A DNA stretch of 64,000 nucleotides from contig CALMNL010000003.1 in NCBI GenBank assembly GCA_937868765.1, forward strand, positions 434,001 through 498,000, in the 5' to 3' direction. The position numbers and the translations under genes were made by a program. A model generated the notes under the pieces. It was not told where the DNA came from. It did no database searches and saw only the letters and a list, made by a program, of their open reading frames with translations. How positions within the stretch are numbered: the stretch's first letter is position 1; the number at the start of each line of letters is the position of its first letter. The stretch is from an uncultured Desulfatitalea sp. (GTDB lineage: Bacteria; Desulfobacterota; Desulfobacteria; Desulfobacterales; Desulfosarcinaceae). This document shows positions 56,880 to 64,000 of this stretch, piece by piece.

Positions 56880-57032
56880 TTATTCCTCATCCTCAATTTT
56901 CTGCTTTTGTTTGGGCTTCTTCTTTTTTAAGCAGACCCTGTCCTTGCGCACAAAGGCGCACAGTTTGGGGTTGTAGTATTCCTTGCAGTTTAAGGGATTG
57001 TATAGCGGGCATTCGGGATGTTTTTCGGACAT
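56880..57032 (-). CDS. 50-residue Cys-patterned basic protein
   Basis: A 50-residue protein starting MSEKHPECPLYNPLNCKEYY. Cys residues are at 8, 16, 25 and 34, spaced 8, 9 and 9. A Lys-rich run KKKKPKQKQK follows and the C-terminus is acidic (IEDEE). SD GAGGGG lies 12 nt upstream. The bidirectional terminator at 56807 ends its transcript. Even Cys spacing suggests a small metal-binding or zinc/iron-binding protein; the family is not recognised. Codon use looks like a real gene, not a chance frame. Confidence 0.65.
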   Translation of the reverse strand: MSEKHPECPLYNPLNCKEYYNPKLCAFVRKDRVCLKKKKPKQKQKIEDEE

Positions 57033-57304
57033 GTATCGTGATTCCCCTCGGCTGTTTTATGCGCCCCGGGCTCTTTTTTGCGCAAATTGAAGATCCAAAT
57101 ACCATAAAATCATAGAATTTACAATCCATTATATTTTCCGGTGCCCTGTGCACCGCCTTGATACAAGGTAAGGTTTTGACAATCCGGGGCAAGCATTGGT
57201 ATACCCGGCCCCTGCATCGCGGAACGCCCCGGGCAGCGCCCAGGGCGAGGTCAACCGCGGCAATGTGCTGACTGCGTTACCCACGCCGGTCGACAAGGAT
57301 AAGG

Positions 57305-59548
57305 ATGGACGCATACCAGAATAACAGGGAAGCAATCCTCAAGAGCAATCAGCAGTTGAACGCGTTGCTTCAGCAAGCCGAAGCCGTAATGGGGGGAGCG
57401 GGTGGCGTTTTTGAAAAATGGAAGCATTCCTGCGCAAGCATCGAACGCCAACTGCTGGACCATGTCGTGCGCATCGCCGTAGTGGGAGCGATCAAGTCGG
57501 GGAAAAGCACCTTCGTCAACGCGCTGCTGCAAGAGGACTACCTCAAGCGGGGCGCCGGGGTGGTGACCTCCATCGTCACTCGAATCCGCCAGGGCGAAGA
57601 GTTGCGGGCGCGGCTGTTCTTCAAATCCTGGGACGACGTCAACGCCGAAATTCAACAAGCCCTTGTGCTTTTCCCCTCGGAGGAGTGGCGCTCGGACAAA
57701 CAAACCTTCGACATCCGGCGCGCCCAGGACCGCAGCGATTTGAAAAGCGCGCTCTATACCCTGGACAGTGAACGGCTGGTCGCCCAGGACAGCCTCAACG
57801 CCAACGGCGTACTGCTCTCATCCTACCTCAAGGGGTTCGATCAGGTTCAAAGCTATGTCTCCGCCGAAAGTGCCACGCGGGAATTCAACGGCGAAATATT
57901 CGCAGAACATCGCAATTTCGTTGGCAACGATGCGCTGGCCGTCTATCTGAAGGACATCGAACTGGAAGTGAACGGCGAGGTCCTGACCCGCAACATCGAA
58001 CTGGCCGACTGCCAGGGAAGCGATTCGCCCAATCCGCTGCACCTGGCCATGATCCAGGATTATCTACTCCAAGCCAATCTCATCGTCTATGTCATCAGCA
58101 GCCGCACCGGCGTGCGGCAGGCCGACATCCGCTTCCTCTCCATGATCAAGCAGATGGGCATCGCCGACAGTATGCTCTTCGTCTGCAACTGCGATCTGAA
58201 CGAACACGACAGCCTGGATGATCTGCGCGCCCTGGTGCAACGGATGAGCGAAGAGTTAGCCATGATTGTAGATGAACCGAAGTTGTTCACCCTTTCAGCC
58301 TTGTTCAACCTGTTCGGGGCCATCGAATCAAAGCTTTCATCCAAAGACCAGGAGCGCTTGGCCCAGTGGCGCAAGGCCGCCCGGCTGGTTTTGTTCTCCG
58401 ATGAAGAAAGCGTCCGGCTTCGCGATGTTCTCGATCACAAATTGACCCGCGAGCGCTCGGCGCTGCTGCTTCAGAACCAGTTGGCCCACCTGCTGGTTGC
58501 TGCTACGGGCCTGGGGCAGTGGATCCGTTTGAATCGAGACCTTCTGCGCCGGGATGCCGGAGACGCCAGGATGGTGGCCGAACGGCTCCATTCCCATCAG
58601 AGCCATATGCGCCAGGTGCAATCCATGATTCAGAACACCTTGACGGGCGCTGTCCAAAAAATCAGCCGGGAACTGAAAAAGGAGGTGGACCGCTTTTTCG
58701 ATCTGTACAGCGGACCGGTGCTCAAAAAAGTACTGACGTTCGTGCGGGAATACCGGGTGGAACTGGAGCGCTACCGCGAGCCCCTGACCAACCTTGGGTT
58801 CACCCGCACACTGTACCTGGTCTTTCAGGAACTGAAACAGGCGGTGGATGTCTACATGGCCGAAAAAATAAATCCCGAGATTGCCGGTTTCATCAAGGCC
58901 CAGGAGAAAAGCCTGCTGGCGCAACTGCGATTCGTAGCCGAGCCTTATAAGGCCATGGTGCAGGATGCCTTGGCCCAATTCTCAGATGGCCTGGGGCAGT
59001 TGGGATTGGATCGGAGCGCCAACGATTTCTGCGTTTTGTGCCTGGAGGACGACCTGGGAGCGATCAAGCAGGTGACCGGCCTGAATTTGCCGCCGGCCGC
59101 CGCTACCATGCGCTACTCGGCCCATATTAAAACCGAGGCCGTTATGCGCCTGGGGTTCTACTCATTGATGCGGGCGGTGCGCAGGGCTCTCAAGAAAGCG
59201 GTCGATGCGGAAAAGAGCGAAGAGTTCAAGGCGTTGAAGGCCGGCATCCGGAGAATGAAGGAAGAAACCGAGCGCTCCATCAACGCGCTGTTCAAGGATT
59301 ACAAGGAAAATATAAAGTTCCAGTACATGCAGCGCCTGGCCGATCTGGCCGGCCAGCGGTTGTATGAATCACTTACCGAACAGTTCGGTGCCTATGTGGG
59401 AGACGTGCAGAATCTGGTGGCGGCCATCGCCGAACGGCGCAACGACAAAGAGCGTGTGGACGGTACCCTGGAGGCCATCGCGCAGGCCGTAAAGGCCCTG
59501 CTGGTTGAGTTGGGAGCAATACGACAAGAGGTGCAATCACTGCTATAA
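57305..59548 (+). CDS. Large dynamin-like GTPase
   Basis: A 747-residue dynamin-superfamily GTPase. P-loop VVGAIKSGKSTFVNALL (61-69 GAIKSGKST), switch I region VVTSIVTRI, and a G3-like DCQGSDSPN in place of the usual DTPG, then VCNCDLNEHDS as a G4 candidate. The C-terminal 400 residues are long amphipathic helices. No TM helix is obvious. The next gene is a ParA ATPase 41 nt away, a pairing that implies shared transcription. Role in membrane shaping or stress is inferred. Confidence 0.86.
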   Translation: MDAYQNNREAILKSNQQLNALLQQAEAVMGGAGGVFEKWKHSCASIERQLLDHVVRIAVVGAIKSGKSTFVNALLQEDYLKRGAGVVTSIVTRIRQGEELRARLFFKSWDDVNAEIQQALVLFPSEEWRSDKQTFDIRRAQDRSDLKSALYTLDSERLVAQDSLNANGVLLSSYLKGFDQVQSYVSAESATREFNGEIFAEHRNFVGNDALAVYLKDIELEVNGEVLTRNIELADCQGSDSPNPLHLAMIQDYLLQANLIVYVISSRTGVRQADIRFLSMIKQMGIADSMLFVCNCDLNEHDSLDDLRALVQRMSEELAMIVDEPKLFTLSALFNLFGAIESKLSSKDQERLAQWRKAARLVLFSDEESVRLRDVLDHKLTRERSALLLQNQLAHLLVAATGLGQWIRLNRDLLRRDAGDARMVAERLHSHQSHMRQVQSMIQNTLTGAVQKISRELKKEVDRFFDLYSGPVLKKVLTFVREYRVELERYREPLTNLGFTRTLYLVFQELKQAVDVYMAEKINPEIAGFIKAQEKSLLAQLRFVAEPYKAMVQDALAQFSDGLGQLGLDRSANDFCVLCLEDDLGAIKQVTGLNLPPAAATMRYSAHIKTEAVMRLGFYSLMRAVRRALKKAVDAEKSEEFKALKAGIRRMKEETERSINALFKDYKENIKFQYMQRLADLAGQRLYESLTEQFGAYVGDVQNLVAAIAERRNDKERVDGTLEAIAQAVKALLVELGAIRQEVQSLL

Positions 59549-59589
59549 TGGTTCATGTCCATAAACGCACGATGGAGGAGGCGAATCCA

Positions 59590-60378
59590 ATGCAAACCCG
59601 TACCGTGGCCGTCGCCAACGAGAAGGGCGGCGTCGGCAAAACCGTCACTGTCATCAATCTGGGCGCCGCTTTAAGTGTATTGAATCAAAAGGTGCTGATC
59701 GTGGACATGGACCCCCAGGCCAATGCTACCAAAGGGCTCGGGGTGGAAGTCCCCGACGGGGCGCCGACAGTGTATGATCTGCTGGAACCCGAGGCGACGT
59801 CGGAGGTGGGGCAGGCCATCGTTCAGACGCGATGGCGTGGACTCGACCTGTTGCCCTCTCATGTGGATCTTTCCGGTGCCGAGGTCGAACTGACCGAGGT
59901 GGAAGGCCGCGAAAACCGGCTCAAGGAAGCCCTGGCCGGGTTGCCTGACCAATACGATTTCATCCTTTTGGATACGCCGCCCAGCCTTTCCCTCTTGACG
60001 GTCAACGTCTTTGCCTATGCCCGTCACGTGCTGGTTCCCTGTCAGACCCATCCTTACGCATTCGCGGCCCTGGAAGAGCTGTTCGACACGATCGCGGCCG
60101 TCAAGGATGCAATCAATCCCGAGATCTCCATTTTGGGAATCGTGCCCACTTTTTATGACAGCCGGACCCGGGTGAGCCAGCGCATCATGGAGCAACTGCA
60201 AGAGGATGCCCGCTACCGCGACCTTCTCTTCAAGACGGCGGTGCGGGCCAATACCACCATTGCCGAATCGGCCGAAGTTAGCAAGCCGGTGGTCTTTTAC
60301 CGCAAAGGCAGTTTCGGCACGGCGGACTACAATCAGCTGGCCACCGAGGTCATGGACCGCTGCCGCGGTTTAACATGA
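59590..60378 (+). CDS. ParA-family (MinD/ParA) ATPase
   Basis: A 262-residue ParA-like ATPase. Deviant Walker A KGGVGKTVTVINLG (residues ~11-24), switch I VDMDPQANATKGLG and Walker B FILLDTPPSLSLLTVN. The ATG at 59590 follows GGAGGAGG; an upstream ATG lies in non-conserved sequence. No ParB gene is next to it, so it is likely an orphan that positions cargo. It is coupled to the dynamin-like gene. Converges on the YcaO gene 12 nt away. Confidence 0.92.
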   Translation: MQTRTVAVANEKGGVGKTVTVINLGAALSVLNQKVLIVDMDPQANATKGLGVEVPDGAPTVYDLLEPEATSEVGQAIVQTRWRGLDLLPSHVDLSGAEVELTEVEGRENRLKEALAGLPDQYDFILLDTPPSLSLLTVNVFAYARHVLVPCQTHPYAFAALEELFDTIAAVKDAINPEISILGIVPTFYDSRTRVSQRIMEQLQEDARYRDLLFKTAVRANTTIAESAEVSKPVVFYRKGSFGTADYNQLATEVMDRCRGLT

Positions 60379-60389
60379 AATTGTGAGTT

Positions 60390-62126
60390 TCATTCCGCCA
60401 TCCCCAACTGCCGCAGGTGATCCCTGGCAAAGTCGATACCCGGATCCAGGGTCAGAGCCAGCTGATAATACTCGATGGCCTTGGCCTTGTCGCCCAGGGC
60501 GCGGTAATTGACGCCCAGGTTGGCGTAGTCGATGGCCGAGCTGGGGTTTAGGGCGATGACCCGCTGAAAGCACCGGATCGCTGCTTCGTGATCCTTTCGC
60601 TTGTAGTGGCAGAACCCCATGAGGTTGAGGGTGTCGGTTCTTTCCGGATCGACCCGGTCCGCCTTGCCCAGCACCGCCAGGGCTTCCTCGAATTGCCCCA
60701 TCTCTTTGTGGCAGACGCCCCAATAGGTGTAGATGCTGGCCAGATCCTCCTCGGGCGGGGCCATTTTTTCGGCCCTGGAGAGGTACGGAATCGCTGCGAC
60801 AAAATCCCCCTGGTTGAGATGCACCTGGGCCAGATAGAAGTAAAGGTAGTATTTTCCCGGCAGAAGGGCATCGAAACGCTTGAGGCGGGCGATGGCATCG
60901 TCGGCCGGAAAGTTTTCAGCGATGATCTTGGCGCACATCATGCCGACGCTGGGGAAGGCGGCCCGCTCTCGGAACAGGGTCCCGGGGATGATGGTGTAAA
61001 AAGCCGGTATATCCAGTTGCGGATGGCGCACATCCACGGCGTACACTTCCATTTGGCGGCGGGCCAGGGCGGAGATGCAGCTTTGCACTTCCACCCTGAT
61101 ATTGTCATGGCTCAGGTCCGGCAGTTCGTTCAAGGAAATGGTCTGGCCGGGAGCGAGGATGTACTCGGCTTCTGCCAGCCGGGCGAATTTGGGCAGGCCT
61201 GAAGCCACATAGTTACCGCCGCTGTTGAAGTCTCCGGCCAGTTGGGCCACCTCGGTCAGTGCCCGGCAAAGGGCCTTGGCCGGACTGGGGGTGGTTCCGG
61301 CGGTCCAGACGATTTCGCTTTTTCGTGGAAAAGTCGTCGGGTCCCAAGCCAGGGCGCTGACGCTGGGAATTCCCATATTAATAGTAAAATCAGAAATATG
61401 GATATTTATTCCGGCGGTTTTGAATCTGGCCATCAATCCCTGGGCCACCGGATCCTGAATGGACTCGGGCACAATGGTCGGCACTTTAAGGCGCTGGCGG
61501 CTGACCAGTGCCGAGACGTGCCGCTCCACAACCTCGCAGATTCCCTGGCAAAGCGCCTCCTCATTGCAGTTGCCGGCGGATGAACCGTTGAACTCATTGA
61601 TGCCCCAGAACCAGTTGAAAGGCACCAGGATCGTGCGTTCCTGGGTGAGATCGTGCGCCCAGGTCCACTTCAGCGGCAGATCGGCGAATATCTCCCGGGC
61701 CGCCGGCAAATCATCGGAACGGTCCTCCACAGAACGGGCGATGGCCTCGAACGACATGGCCGGTTCGCTGATCGCATTCAAGGGCGCATACATGAAATTG
61801 GCCGGGTTGCGGTAGAAGCTGAAAAGACTGAAGCGCTCGCCCAACTCCATAACGGCGCTGGCCTGGGATTGTTCGGGGGTGGCGCCTTTGCCCATTTGTT
61901 TGTAATTGCCGATAGCGGCGCGGGCATCGGGCCCGCAAATGCTGAAGTACACCGGAATCCCCAGGCGGCCCTTATCGATGCGCACCACATCCTCGAGGAT
62001 GTTCAACCGGCGTTCGGCCAGACGCTGTTTAAAGCGTGCCACGGTGGCGTCCGGAGAGATGATCTTGTCCTGATCATGGCAATAGCCTTTGAAAGCATCC
62101 TGCAATAGGATCGGGTCCGGTTTCAT
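60390..62126 (-). CDS. YcaO-domain protein with C-terminal TPR repeats
   Basis: A 578-residue protein. The YcaO domain (~1-400) has the ATP-binding signature SQASAVMELGERFS (Glu94/Glu97/Arg98), the second acidic set ALCQGICEVVERHV (Glu198/Glu201) and TTPSPAKALCRALTEVAQ. The C-terminal ~150 residues are TPR repeats (EEALAVLGKADRVDPERTDTLNLMGFCHYKRKDHEAAI... in 34-residue units). It matches E. coli YcaO type fusions with a TPR tail rather than azoline-forming YcaO with a precursor peptide. No peptide substrate or partner dehydrogenase is near. Target unknown. Confidence 0.88.
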   Translation of the reverse strand: MKPDPILLQDAFKGYCHDQDKIISPDATVARFKQRLAERRLNILEDVVRIDKGRLGIPVYFSICGPDARAAIGNYKQMGKGATPEQSQASAVMELGERFSLFSFYRNPANFMYAPLNAISEPAMSFEAIARSVEDRSDDLPAAREIFADLPLKWTWAHDLTQERTILVPFNWFWGINEFNGSSAGNCNEEALCQGICEVVERHVSALVSRQRLKVPTIVPESIQDPVAQGLMARFKTAGINIHISDFTINMGIPSVSALAWDPTTFPRKSEIVWTAGTTPSPAKALCRALTEVAQLAGDFNSGGNYVASGLPKFARLAEAEYILAPGQTISLNELPDLSHDNIRVEVQSCISALARRQMEVYAVDVRHPQLDIPAFYTIIPGTLFRERAAFPSVGMMCAKIIAENFPADDAIARLKRFDALLPGKYYLYFYLAQVHLNQGDFVAAIPYLSRAEKMAPPEEDLASIYTYWGVCHKEMGQFEEALAVLGKADRVDPERTDTLNLMGFCHYKRKDHEAAIRCFQRVIALNPSSAIDYANLGVNYRALGDKAKAIEYYQLALTLDPGIDFARDHLRQLGMAE

Positions 62127-62358
62127 CGGTTAAAGCTCCTTTAAAGGAATTATGCGAAAAATGGTGTCGGTACGCAAAACCACAAGCCTTTACAGGCCCC
62201 ATCGAACGAAATCAACATCTAATCCCTGCTCGGGCAGGGGGTAAAAGGGGGGCGGCGCAGGTGGGGCGTACGGCCGCCTCCGGCCTATTTGTTTGCTTTT
62301 TCAATAGGATTGATGTAGTAGGGGGATCAAGCCTATACCCTCCGAAAAGGAACTTTCG

Positions 62359-62946
62359 ATGAAACGTGCCGCTGAGATCGAGCGCAAGACCAAGGAAACC
62401 CAGATTAGCGCCAGAGTTGCGTTGGACGGCAGCGGACGCTGTGAAGTGTCCACGGGCATTGGGTTTTTCGACCACATGCTCACGTTGCTTTCCGTCCACG
62501 GGGCGATAGATCTTTCGGTGCGGGCCGAGGGGGATCTGCAGGTGGATTTCCACCACACCGTGGAAGATGTGGGGCTGGTGCTCGGCGAAGCCTTGACCAA
62601 ATGCTTAGGGGATCGGAAGGGGATAAATCGATACGGCCATGCCGTCGTCCCCATGGACGACGCCCTGGCCGCCGTGACCATCGATCTTTCCAACCGGCCT
62701 TATCTGAAAGTAACGCTGCCGGAGCGGATGCCGATCCAAAACAATTTCGATGCTTCGCTGGCCGGGGAATTTTTTCGTGCCCTGGCCCAAAAGGCCGGCA
62801 TGAATCTGCACATCCGCGTCATCTACGGGGAAAACTGGCATCACATGATCGAGGCGATTTTCAAAGGCATCGGACGTGCCTTGCGACAAGCGACAAGCCC
62901 CGACAGCCGCATGGTCGGCGTGCCTTCCTCCAAGGGCACGCTATGA
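62359..62946 (+). CDS. hisB: Imidazoleglycerol-phosphate dehydratase
   Basis: A 195-residue monofunctional HisB for histidine synthesis. Metal-binding His clusters are in GIGFFDHMLTLLSVHG, VDFHHTVEDVG and NWHHMIEAIFKGIGRALRQA. SD AAGGAA. It is separated from other his genes here. The next gene starts inside its stop (ATGA), so the pair is translationally coupled. Confidence 0.95.
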   Translation: MKRAAEIERKTKETQISARVALDGSGRCEVSTGIGFFDHMLTLLSVHGAIDLSVRAEGDLQVDFHHTVEDVGLVLGEALTKCLGDRKGINRYGHAVVPMDDALAAVTIDLSNRPYLKVTLPERMPIQNNFDASLAGEFFRALAQKAGMNLHIRVIYGENWHHMIEAIFKGIGRALRQATSPDSRMVGVPSSKGTL

Positions 62947-63647
62947 TAAAAGCTAAAGGTGTCAGGCAGGGGTTTGTTTTTATGTATCAAAAAATACTAT
63001 TAATATTGCTTGTATTTTTACTTCCGGCCGGTGTCGCTCAATCCCAACCGGAGCCAGTCGATACGCCGGAGCCCGAAATGCGCTCCAACCGGATCCTCTC
63101 TTTACCGGTCTATGACATGCACGCCGTCTACGGGGAAAACTTCAACATGCAGGGGCCTTTGTCCGGCAAAGTATTCACCTTGGATGAGGTGGACCCCTCG
63201 GCAACGGATTTCGTGCGAACCACCATATCGTCGATTCTTGAAAAAAACGGCTCGTACCATATGTTGCTAACGACAGCCAAGGAAGCCGAAGTGATGATCG
63301 GACTGACACCGGTGGCCGGGTCCCGGGCCGAGCGAATCGCCTTGATCCAAAAAACCGGCGAGCGGGTAGGGGCCGATTCAGTTTTGTGCACATATATCTA
63401 TGCATTCAGAAACCGGGTAGGCAGCGCCTATGGCGTTGAAAGACCAACCATGGTCTCATTCGAGATGAATCTGGTCAGCGTGGCCACCGGCCGCATCGTA
63501 TGGCAGCGGGATTTCACCGAAACCCAGCAAACGCTGAATGAAAACCTGCTGAAATTGGGTAAGTTTCTGCAACGCAAAGGCCGCTGGGTGACGGCCCAAG
63601 AGATGGCTGCCAAAGCCCTTGAGGATATTTTGGCATCCCTACCCTGA
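62943..63647 (+). CDS. Secreted hypothetical protein coupled to hisB
   Basis: A 234-residue protein with a signal peptide (LLILLVFLLPAGVAQSQ). The rest is a soluble alpha/beta domain (LTTAKEAEVMIGLTPVAGSRAERIALIQKTGERVGADSVLCTYIYAFRNRVGS). The GADSVLCTYIYAFRNR and FEMNLVSVATGRIVWQRDF strands recall the GNA1162/DUF-type putative lipoprotein fold that reports 'metabolite-dependent' outer-membrane genes, but the lipobox Cys is missing. The start at 62943 overlaps the hisB stop (ATGA); a second ATG at 62982 has its own weak SD. Function unknown. Confidence 0.72.
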   Translation: MIKAKGVRQGFVFMYQKILLILLVFLLPAGVAQSQPEPVDTPEPEMRSNRILSLPVYDMHAVYGENFNMQGPLSGKVFTLDEVDPSATDFVRTTISSILEKNGSYHMLLTTAKEAEVMIGLTPVAGSRAERIALIQKTGERVGADSVLCTYIYAFRNRVGSAYGVERPTMVSFEMNLVSVATGRIVWQRDFTETQQTLNENLLKLGKFLQRKGRWVTAQEMAAKALEDILASLP

Positions 63648-64000
63648 TGGGATTGGTAATCTTCCCAATCGTGTTTATCTTGGCGTCCAAGCGATCAGGG
63701 ATCGCAAATTGAAAGGCGATGGCAGGGGAGTAAGCGCATCAATCCTTCAACTGCGCAATTGTAAAAATCGGACAGAGCTGAATCGCAAGGATCGGGAACA
63801 GGAAAGGCTTTCAAGGCAATCCTTTTGCGGTAAGAGGCTTTTTTGCGGTTTGTGTTGACATTTTAGGTTTTATTCTGTAGCTTTGCAGATTTTAAAAAAT
63901 TGAAACAATCGATGAACCCATGCAGCTCACTCGCCGTACAAACAAGCATACCGCTCCCCAGTCGGACCCTTAGTTGCCGGACCCAGTGGGCTTTTCGAAA
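63648..64000. other. Terminal region without a supported gene
   Basis: 353 nt at the window end. It begins with a small inverted repeat GATTGG-TAATCTTC-CCAATC (likely weak terminator of the preceding gene). Later it has two near-copies of TTTGCGGT and a TTGACA at 63855-63860, a possible promoter for a gene beyond the window. An 80-residue open frame across the previous stop is not credible. Confidence 0.45.

Noticed and set aside
57305-59548. Dynamin-like gene considered as part of a phage defence island
   Set aside because: No neighbouring restriction, toxin, Cas or integrase genes. Flanking genes are housekeeping (yqgE, parA, hisB).
60390-62126. YcaO gene considered as a ribosomally made natural-product cluster
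   Set aside because: No precursor peptide-like ORF, no cyclodehydratase partner, no transporter or protease nearby. The TPR-tailed form is known as a lone protein.
62152-62247. Small ORF before hisB considered as a His leader peptide
   Set aside because: It contains only one His among about 30 codons and its SD-like site is the reverse complement of the ycaO SD palindrome. A GC hairpin followed by a T-rich stretch is present before hisB but does not make a convincing attenuator.
63619-63858. 79-codon open frame at the window end
   Set aside because: It starts within the preceding gene in another frame, has no SD and no conserved pattern.

Overview
The window reads as ordinary, gene-dense chromosome from an anaerobic, GC-rich bacterium, most likely a sulfate-reducing Desulfobacterota (Desulfobacteraceae/Desulfosarcina-like). 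This assignment is an inference. It rests on the respiratory complex with NuoM/NuoN plus extra antiporter-like subunits, a CooF/CooS carbon monoxide dehydrogenase cluster, a 600-residue acyl-CoA dehydrogenase, citramalate-based isoleucine synthesis and many small redox proteins. I saw no tRNA, rRNA, insertion sequence, prophage or CRISPR array.

Layout. 0-6.4 kb: 3' end of a complex I-type operon (two antiporter-like subunits, a small membrane protein, NuoM, NuoN), all overlapping or nearly so. 6.5-11.4 kb: K+ transporter Kup behind a clear c-di-AMP (ydaO-type) riboswitch, an eIF2B-like protein, a NhaD/ArsB-type transporter and a small membrane protein. 11.5-13.6 kb: OmpR-type two-component pair. 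13.8-17.9 kb: operon of DUF6502, DUF5666 lipoprotein and DUF4382 lipoprotein, with an operator-like palindrome on the promoter. 18.0-22.8 kb: CO dehydrogenase cluster (FAD reductase, CooF, CooS) followed by a metal-binding HMA protein and a nitroreductase. 22.8-28.4 kb: UvsE, CorA, DUF523/DUF1722, two flavin-binding split-barrel proteins and a DUF2867 epimerase. 28.5-42.5 kb: FtsH, an FKBP-like/methyltransferase fusion, a PAS-LuxR regulator, gamma-carbonic anhydrase, a dynamin-like GTPase operon, a second FKBP-like protein with a Cys/Gly tail, an EfpL-type elongation factor, a PHP protein, a diguanylate cyclase, PyrD and a sirtuin.

42.7-45.4 kb holds a large acyl-CoA dehydrogenase and a histone-deacetylase-family protein. 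45.5-54.2 kb is a complete minus-strand branched-chain amino acid operon, ilvD-ilvB-ilvN-ilvC-cimA-leuA. It is preceded by an unannotated 27-codon leader peptide rich in Leu/Ile/Val, a U-tract terminator and a mutually exclusive antiterminator, which together form a classic transcription attenuator. CimA and LeuA together with the Ilv enzymes would make Ile (from pyruvate via citramalate), Val and the first Leu intermediate. 54.3-64 kb: DUF3187 envelope protein, a short-chain dehydrogenase, YqgE/AlgH, a 50-residue Cys-patterned protein, a 747-residue dynamin-like GTPase coupled to a ParA ATPase, a YcaO-TPR protein, HisB and a secreted protein.

The most notable signals are regulatory: the kup riboswitch, the ilv attenuator, the cimA-leuA gap with a 35-codon ORF threaded through a 13-bp hairpin arm, and the DUF6502 promoter palindrome. 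The most notable proteins are the FKBP-methyltransferase fusion, the dynamin-ParA pair and a CooS with a CX2C D-cluster motif.
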